From Bacillota bacterium (lineage in GTDB: Bacteria; Bacillota; GCA-003054495; Carboxydocellales; JAJZTU01): a stretch of 28,176 nucleotides of DNA. Position numbers and translations under genes: made by a program. The stretch lies in contig JAJZTU010000006.1 in NCBI GenBank assembly GCA_021848765.1, positions 1 through 28,176 of the forward strand, in the 5' to 3' direction. Under the pieces are notes generated by a model. That model did no database searches, had not been told where the DNA came from, and worked only from the letters and a program-made list of their open reading frames with translations. Every line of letters begins with the position of its first letter. The first letter of the stretch is position 1. Below, one piece after another: positions 22,831 to 28,176 of this stretch.

Positions 22831-24006
22831 ATGGGGTTAGAACGACTCAAGCGCCTACAAGGACTTATGCAGGATAAAAACATAGTGGCAGCCTTGATCA
22901 TGCATCCCAGGGACGTGTTTTACTATGCGGGAACTGCCCAGCCTTGTAATCTGGTGATTCCGGCCCGGGGCGAACCCTGTCTTTTGATCCGGCGGGCGGA
23001 AGATTGTGTGCGCCGGGAGACCTGGGTGGAGAACTTGCTGGTGGGTGGCAGTCTCAGCCATGTTAAAGGCGTCCTGACTGATTTAGGGATTACCGGAGGG
23101 CAGTTGGGTGTTACTGAAGACAACCTCCCGGCAGCTATCTATAAAAAAATTGCCGGTACTCTGGCCCCGCTACAACCGGTGAACCTTTCGCCATTACTTC
23201 TGGAGCAGCGCATGGTGAAAGATGCCGGGGAAATCAGAGCGCTCAGGGCAACGGCCAATGCTTTTGCAGCAGCCCATCATACGATAATGGCCCAGGCGCG
23301 GCCGGGGGTAAAAGAAATTGAACTGGCCGGAATGGTTTATTCCGCACTGCGGAACCTGGAATGTGAGGGGATTTCCCGGAACCGCCGCTGGGATGCCTCC
23401 TTGCACTCTGAAGGAATCATTTGTGCGGGGGAAAATACCTGGCAAATTGCCGGGCATGCCATGACTATCACCGGAGTAGGCCTGAGCAACTCTCTGGCTT
23501 GGGGTCCCTCAGCCAGAGAGATGCAAAAGGGCGAGGTGTTGATAATAGATCTGGGGTTTAACCGGCACGGTTATCATGCTGACATTTCCCGGACGTATGT
23601 CCTGGGCAGGGCCACCGCCAGGCAGAAGGAGGTCTTCAGGGCCGTGAAGGCTATCCAGGACCGGGTACTGGCTTTGATCAGGCCCAATGTGGCCGCCCGG
23701 GATTTGTATGAAGAGTCGGAAAAGGCCGCCTGGGAAACAGGTTATCACGACTATTTTCAGGGTTTTGGGAAAATGAAAGGCCACTATATCGGGCATGGAC
23801 TGGGGTTGGAATTAGACGAACCACCTACCATTGATCCCCATACGGATATCATTTTACAGGAAAACATGGTTTTGGCAATAGAGCCTAAGCTGATCATCCC
23901 TGACCTGGGCGGGTTTGTGCTGGAGGATACCTTGCTGGTGACCGCTGACGGTTACGAATTGCTCAGTACAGTACCAAGAACTCTTTTTGAGATTGAACTT
24001 ACTTAG
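22831..24006 (+). CDS. M24-family peptidase-fold protein (Xaa-Pro peptidase/creatinase-like)
   Basis: 391 residues with an N-terminal creatinase-like domain (about 1-130) and a C-terminal pita-bread domain. Metal-binding residues are visible: Asp in IIDLGF and Asp in ADISRTY, His in YIGHGLGLELDEPP, Glu in AIEPK and Glu in VLEDTL. It could therefore be an active metallopeptidase or a related C-N hydrolase. It begins 27 bases after meaB with GGAGG upstream of the ATG and is followed 17 bases later by the ligase gene, so it is inside the operon. Why a peptidase-fold enzyme belongs in an acyl-CoA pathway is unclear. Confidence 0.88.
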   Translation: MGLERLKRLQGLMQDKNIVAALIMHPRDVFYYAGTAQPCNLVIPARGEPCLLIRRAEDCVRRETWVENLLVGGSLSHVKGVLTDLGITGGQLGVTEDNLPAAIYKKIAGTLAPLQPVNLSPLLLEQRMVKDAGEIRALRATANAFAAAHHTIMAQARPGVKEIELAGMVYSALRNLECEGISRNRRWDASLHSEGIICAGENTWQIAGHAMTITGVGLSNSLAWGPSAREMQKGEVLIIDLGFNRHGYHADISRTYVLGRATARQKEVFRAVKAIQDRVLALIRPNVAARDLYEESEKAAWETGYHDYFQGFGKMKGHYIGHGLGLELDEPPTIDPHTDIILQENMVLAIEPKLIIPDLGGFVLEDTLLVTADGYELLSTVPRTLFEIELT

Positions 24007-24023
24007 GGCTAGGAGGTGTTGTT

Positions 24024-25592
24024 ATGAACTTGGCCGATGGTTTACGGATTAATTCCTGGCGTTACCCTGATAAGGTTGCGGCTGTCTTTAATGAACAACG
24101 CTTAACATATACGGAACTTAATGCCCGGGCCAATAAGTTTGCCCATGCCATGTTAGCCAGGGGTTTCCAGCGGGGGGATAAGGTTTCGATTATCCTTAAC
24201 AATTGTATGGAGTTTTTGGAGATCTATCACGGCCTGGCCAGGATTGGCGTGGTTTCCGTACCGATTAATTTTCGCCTGGTGCCCAGAGAGAAGCTGTATA
24301 TTATAGACAACTCCGATTCGGTAGCCTTAATCCTTGGCAGTGAGTTTCTGCCAGAAATGGAAGAAAAAGATAAACTTTCGAAAATTGCCCCTGCCGATTA
24401 CATAGTGGTCGGTAAGCGGGAAGATACTCCGGCTACCTGCAGCAACTATGAGGATATGCTGGTTGAGATGCCGGAATCTGAACCGGCTGTTGACCTGAAT
24501 GAGGAGGACCTGTTCTACTTGGGTTACACTTCCGGTACTACCGGTTTTCCCAAGGGCGCTATGATCCAGACCAAGGGGACGCTGGATATTGTGAAGAACG
24601 CTATGGTCAGGACGTCCGGCAGAGACGGTATTGACATAACCCAGCGGGTATTTCTGGCGATTATGCCTATCTGTCATTCCAACTCCATTTGGGCTACCTT
24701 AATTACCTTCTGGGTGGGTGGTACCAACATAATCTTCCCGACAGGCAAGTTTGACCCCGAAAGAGTGCTGCAGCTCATTGAAAATGAAAAGGTGACTACT
24801 ACCTCCATGGTCCCGACCATGATTACGAGGATTCTGGAACTGCCTGATGAGGTGAAAAACAAGTACGAGCTAAGCTCATTGACCTCCCTGGGCTCATCTT
24901 CGGCGCCCTTATTGACCAAGACCAAGGAAGCTGCCCTCCGGTTTTTTAAGAATGCCCGTTTTAGTGAAGGCTACGGGTCTACGGAAACCGGAGCTCTCAC
25001 GACGCTGCGGCATAAGGACCAACTGCGCAAGGTACGGAGTATTGGCAAGCCCAATCCCGGTATCGAAATTAAGCTTCTGGATGAGGACGGCACCGAGGTT
25101 AAGCAGGGTGAGGTCGGAACGCTTTGGGCCCGCGCCAGGTCAGCCTTTGTCGGCTATTATAAAGACCATGCGAAAACAGCCCAAGCCAGGCGGGGAGACT
25201 GGGTGACAGCCGGGGATATGGCTTACATGGATGAGGAGGGCTTTTATTTTCTGGTTGACCGCAAGAATGACATGATTATCAGCGGCGGGGAAAATGTCTA
25301 CCCGGCTGAGATTGAAGAGGTAATTATCCAGCACCCCTGTGTGGCTGAGGTGGCTGTCTTTGGGGTGCCCCATGAGCAGTGGGGAGAAGAAGTAAAGGCT
25401 ATGGTAATCCTGAGGGAAAACCAGAGGGCTACCGAGGTGGAGTTGCTGGAGTTTTGCAAAGAACGGTTGGCAGGATACAAGCGCCCCAGGTCAGTGAATT
25501 TTGTGGAGGATTTCCCCAGGACCGCTACCGGTAAGGTGCTGAAGCGCATACTCAAGGAGCCTTTCTGGCGTGGCCAGGAGCGGATGATTTAA
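24024..25592 (+). CDS. AMP-forming acyl-CoA ligase
   Basis: 522 residues of the ANL (acyl-CoA synthetase) family. P-loop-like YTSGTTGFPKGA near residue 168, GYGSTETG near 315, the adenylate motif GDMAYMDEEGFYFLVDRKND near 395, ISGGENVYPAEIEE, and the catalytic Lys in RTATGKVLKR near the C-terminus. It activates a carboxylic acid with ATP and CoA. Candidates in this setting are 2-hydroxyisobutyrate, a related short branched acid, or formate; the sequence does not decide. The ATG has TAGGAGGTG upstream, and the gene is inside the mutase operon. Confidence 0.92.
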   Translation: MNLADGLRINSWRYPDKVAAVFNEQRLTYTELNARANKFAHAMLARGFQRGDKVSIILNNCMEFLEIYHGLARIGVVSVPINFRLVPREKLYIIDNSDSVALILGSEFLPEMEEKDKLSKIAPADYIVVGKREDTPATCSNYEDMLVEMPESEPAVDLNEEDLFYLGYTSGTTGFPKGAMIQTKGTLDIVKNAMVRTSGRDGIDITQRVFLAIMPICHSNSIWATLITFWVGGTNIIFPTGKFDPERVLQLIENEKVTTTSMVPTMITRILELPDEVKNKYELSSLTSLGSSSAPLLTKTKEAALRFFKNARFSEGYGSTETGALTTLRHKDQLRKVRSIGKPNPGIEIKLLDEDGTEVKQGEVGTLWARARSAFVGYYKDHAKTAQARRGDWVTAGDMAYMDEEGFYFLVDRKNDMIISGGENVYPAEIEEVIIQHPCVAEVAVFGVPHEQWGEEVKAMVILRENQRATEVELLEFCKERLAGYKRPRSVNFVEDFPRTATGKVLKRILKEPFWRGQERMI

Positions 25593-25658
25593 GCCGGCAG
25601 CAAGCATGGTTCCGAGATCCCAGGGAGAGTAAATTAGCATAAGCCAAAACGGAGGGAA

Positions 25659-27194
25659 GTGGCGAAAGTGAATGAGGCCTTGGGCAAATTACAAGAACTG
25701 CAGCAACAAGCCCTGGGAGCCGGGCAGCAGGGCAAATCCGGCAAACGTGACCCCAGGAAAACCATTGAGGCTTTAGTGGACCCCGGGACTTTCGTAGAAG
25801 TGAATATGTTTGCCCGGCACCGGTGTACAGATTTTGGCTTGGATAAGAAACATGTGCTGGGAGACGGGGTGATTACCGGCTATGGTGAAATTCACGGGCG
25901 CAAGGTTTTCGTCTATGCTCAGGATTTCTCGGTCATGGGTGGTTCCCTGGGGGCGGCCCATGCCAAAAAGATTTGCAATATCATGGATTTGGCAGCCAAG
26001 GCCGGTGCGCCTGTTATCGGTTTATTGGATTCCGGGGGCGCCCGGATTCAGGAGGGGACTGACGCCCTGGGTGGTTATGGCGATATATTCTTCCGTAATA
26101 CCCGGTTATCGGGGGTAGTCCCGCAGATTACGGCCATTATGGGAATTTGTGCCGGCGGGGCGGTGTATTCCCCGGCCCTGACCGACTTTATCTTCCAGGT
26201 CAACAACTCAGGGCTGATGTTTATTACCGGCCCCGGAGTAGTCAAGGAGGTCACCGGCCAGGAAATCAGCAAGGAAGAGTTGGGTGGAGCCCATGTGCAC
26301 ACTGAAATTACCGGGAATGCCGATTTCTTTTCCGAGAATGAAGAGCACTGTATCCAGCAAATCAGGTTCCTCTTCGGCTTTATTGCTTCCAACAATAAGA
26401 GCAAACCCCCCCGGATTAAGCCCACAGATGACCCTAACCGGATGGATGATTCTTTAATCAAAATTCTGCCGCCCAGTACCCGGCGCGGGTTTGATATCAA
26501 CCGGATTATTGAGGTTCTTGTAGATGACGGGCAGTTCTTTGAGGTGAAGGCCAATTTTGCCCGGAGTATCATCTGTGGCTTTGCCCGGATGGATGGACGG
26601 ACAGTGGGCATTGTAGCCAACCAACCTCTGGTTTACGCCGGGGTGTTGGACTGTGACAGTTCTGACAAGGCAGCCCGCTTCATTCGCTTCTGTGATGCTT
26701 TCAATATACCGCTGGTAACCCTGGTGGATATTCCCGGATATATGCCCGGGGTGGAAGAGGAATATAAAGGGATCATCAGACATGGGGCCAAACTGCTCTA
26801 TGCTTACTCAGAGGCTACGGTACCGAAAATTACTGTAATCATTAGGAAGGCCTATGGTGGAGCCTATATCGCCATGTGCAGCAAACACCTGGGCGCGGAC
26901 CTGGTGTTAGCCTGGCCTACGGCGGAGATTGCCGTCCTGGGGCCTGACGGGGCGGTGAACATTATCTATAAAAAGGAACTGGAAACAGCCCAGGAGCCAG
27001 ATGTGCTGAAGAAACAGAAGGTCCAGGAATACCGTGAGAAGTTTGCCAATCCTTATGATGCGGCATTTAAACAACATATCGATGATGTTATCGACCCCCG
27101 GGAAACCAGGCCCCGGATAATCAGCGCTTTGAGTTTGCTGGAGGAAAAGGAAGAGGCTACTGCATGGAAAAAGCATGGGAACATGCCGGTTTAG
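25659..27194 (+). CDS. Acyl-CoA carboxyltransferase (MmdA/PccB-like)
   Basis: 511 residues with the two crotonase-like halves of carboxyltransferases. The first has MGGSLGAAHAKKICNIMDLA, LLDSGGARIQEG and GICAGGAVYSPALTDF; the second has DIPGYMPGVEEE, IRKAYGGAYIAM and GPDGAVNIIY. These blocks fit propionyl-CoA carboxylase beta and methylmalonyl-CoA decarboxylase alpha, rather than the methylcrotonyl-CoA type. It would move CO2 between an acyl-CoA and biotin, presumably on the carrier at 15866. No biotin carboxylase is in the window. GGAGGG lies upstream; GTG 25659 is very close to it and GTG 25668 is an equally good start. Confidence 0.92.
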   Translation: MAKVNEALGKLQELQQQALGAGQQGKSGKRDPRKTIEALVDPGTFVEVNMFARHRCTDFGLDKKHVLGDGVITGYGEIHGRKVFVYAQDFSVMGGSLGAAHAKKICNIMDLAAKAGAPVIGLLDSGGARIQEGTDALGGYGDIFFRNTRLSGVVPQITAIMGICAGGAVYSPALTDFIFQVNNSGLMFITGPGVVKEVTGQEISKEELGGAHVHTEITGNADFFSENEEHCIQQIRFLFGFIASNNKSKPPRIKPTDDPNRMDDSLIKILPPSTRRGFDINRIIEVLVDDGQFFEVKANFARSIICGFARMDGRTVGIVANQPLVYAGVLDCDSSDKAARFIRFCDAFNIPLVTLVDIPGYMPGVEEEYKGIIRHGAKLLYAYSEATVPKITVIIRKAYGGAYIAMCSKHLGADLVLAWPTAEIAVLGPDGAVNIIYKKELETAQEPDVLKKQKVQEYREKFANPYDAAFKQHIDDVIDPRETRPRIISALSLLEEKEEATAWKKHGNMPV

Positions 27195-27215
27195 GGTAGG
27201 AGGTTGGAAACAGCT

Positions 27216-28176
27216 ATGGTTGAAAAGCCTATTGTGGGGGAACAGAGGGTCTTTATGACCGGCAATGAAGTGGTTGCCTGGGCAGCCTTGGCGGCCAAAG
27301 TTGATATCATGTATGGTTATCCCATTACCCCACAAAACGAGATCATGCACTACTGGACTAAATTGGCGCCTAAATATGGAAAGAGGTTTTTGCAGACGGA
27401 AGATGAATTGTCAGCGGGATTTACTACCCTGGGAGGAGTATTGTCGGGAAAGAAGGCTTTTACCGCCACTGCCGGACCGGGCAATACTTTGATGCAGGAG
27501 CCCATGTCCATGGCCGAAATGATGCGGATTCCGGTAGTGGTGGTTGTCCAACAGCGGGGCGGGCCCTCTACGGCTACGGTAATTTACTCCCAGCAGGAAG
27601 TGACCCTGACTTGTTTCGGAGGCAATGGCGAGGGTTTGCGGATTGTCTATTCCACCGCCGGCCACCAGGAACTCTTCGATTATACTGTCAAAGCCTTTAA
27701 CACGGCCTGGAAATACCGGTTTCCTACCTTTATCCTGGGTGACGGGTATCAGGCCAAGATGCGGGAATCCCTCACAATCTATGATCCCCGGGAGCGCGGT
27801 ATTGAGCTGGTAGAGCCGGAAGCCTTTGTGGGCCGGGACGGAAAGCCGGGAGCAGAGCGTGAGCCGGTACATATCCGCAATACCTATAATACCGAGGAGG
27901 AACTCTTCGAGGTAATCAGTGACTACGCCAGGGCCTATGCAGAGGCCGCTCCCCAGGTGGAGGAGCACCGGGTGGAAGCTGTCGAGGATGCTGAAGTGCT
28001 GGTGGTGGCTCATGGAGTGGTAAGCCGGGCCGCAAGCATGGGAGTACGTATGTTAAGGGAACAGGGCATCAAGGCCGGACTGTTCCGCCCCGTTACCCTG
28101 CAGCCCTTTCCGGGGGAGGCCCTGCTGAACCATGCCCGGCAGGTTAAGGCGCTGTTAGTGGCAGAATCTGCCCAAG
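27216..28176 (+). CDS. 2-oxoacid:ferredoxin oxidoreductase, alpha subunit (partial, runs off the window)
   Basis: The first 320 residues are visible with no stop. Motifs are those of the PorA/VorB/KorA pyrimidine-binding subunit: MTGNEVVAWAA, YGYPITPQNEI, TATAGPGNTLMQEPMSMAEM and QQRGGPSTAT, and it continues into the C-terminal domain (EVLVVAHGVVSRAA). Such complexes oxidise 2-oxoacids to acyl-CoA with ferredoxin, or carboxylate acyl-CoA in reverse. The ATG follows the carboxyltransferase by 21 bases with TAGGAGG 12 bases upstream. Beta and gamma subunits would be expected just past the window. The substrate is unknown; a branched 2-oxoacid would suit the cluster. Confidence 0.88.
   Translation, partial: MVEKPIVGEQRVFMTGNEVVAWAALAAKVDIMYGYPITPQNEIMHYWTKLAPKYGKRFLQTEDELSAGFTTLGGVLSGKKAFTATAGPGNTLMQEPMSMAEMMRIPVVVVVQQRGGPSTATVIYSQQEVTLTCFGGNGEGLRIVYSTAGHQELFDYTVKAFNTAWKYRFPTFILGDGYQAKMRESLTIYDPRERGIELVEPEAFVGRDGKPGAEREPVHIRNTYNTEEELFEVISDYARAYAEAAPQVEEHRVEAVEDAEVLVVAHGVVSRAASMGVRMLREQGIKAGLFRPVTLQPFPGEALLNHARQVKALLVAESAQ

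Noticed and set aside
26075..26620. 181-codon minus-strand open frame opposite the carboxyltransferase gene
   Set aside because: Antisense shadow of a conserved gene, with no ribosome site or family likeness.
27411..28013. 200-codon minus-strand open frame opposite the oxidoreductase gene
   Set aside because: Shadow of the real + strand gene, which shows strong PorA-family motifs; the antisense product has no recognisable features.

Overview
The window is about 28 kb from what looks like an anaerobic, spore-former-type Firmicute, probably of the Desulfotomaculum/Pelotomaculum group. This is an inference from system II cytochrome c maturation genes, purine-rich GGAGG ribosome sites, frequent GTG/TTG starts, several sigma-54 promoters, and B12-, biotin- and ferredoxin-dependent acyl-CoA enzymes. 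Almost every gene lies on the + strand; no rRNA, tRNA, transposase or CRISPR was seen.

Region 1 (1-4900): two tandem resB/ccsA pairs for haem export and cytochrome c assembly (the first resB is cut by the window edge), then a membrane-anchored protein of unknown function and a two-way terminator. Region 2 (4900-6880): a minus-strand glucosaminidase-like gene broken by one frameshift, gene debris, a good sigma-A promoter and a small coiled-coil protein. Region 3 (6880-8940): an EamA/DMT transporter and a metallo-beta-lactamase-fold hydrolase behind a sigma-54 promoter.

Region 4 (8940-12000): an AcoR-like sigma-54 activator (GAF, PAS, AAA+, Fis helix-turn-helix) preceded by a GntR/FadR-type palindrome and a triplicated 23-bp repeat, followed by a DUF1097 membrane protein.

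Region 5 (12000-28176) is the main interest. Two gene sets each start at a near-consensus sigma-54 promoter, and each promoter has the same 18-bp palindrome (TGTAGCAATTTTGCTACA) 84-85 bp upstream. Set A: a ThDP (thiamine diphosphate)-dependent enzyme, a radical SAM protein fused to two ferredoxin-type domains, a biotin carrier and an OadG-like membrane protein. Set B: large and small subunits of a B12 mutase, an HMG-CoA-lyase-like protein, thiolase, MeaB-type G protein, M24 peptidase-fold protein, AMP-forming acyl-CoA ligase, carboxyltransferase, and the start of a 2-oxoacid:ferredoxin oxidoreductase alpha subunit. The mutase carries Ile95 and Asp122, the pair that marks 2-hydroxyisobutyryl-CoA mutase. 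My reading is a pathway joining a ketone such as acetone to a C1 unit (ThDP enzyme) to give 2-hydroxyisobutyryl-CoA, rearranging it to 3-hydroxybutyryl-CoA and cleaving it by thiolase to acetyl-CoA, under one sigma-54 activator. The roles of the radical SAM, biotin/OadG, lyase-like and M24 proteins are not explained by that scheme.
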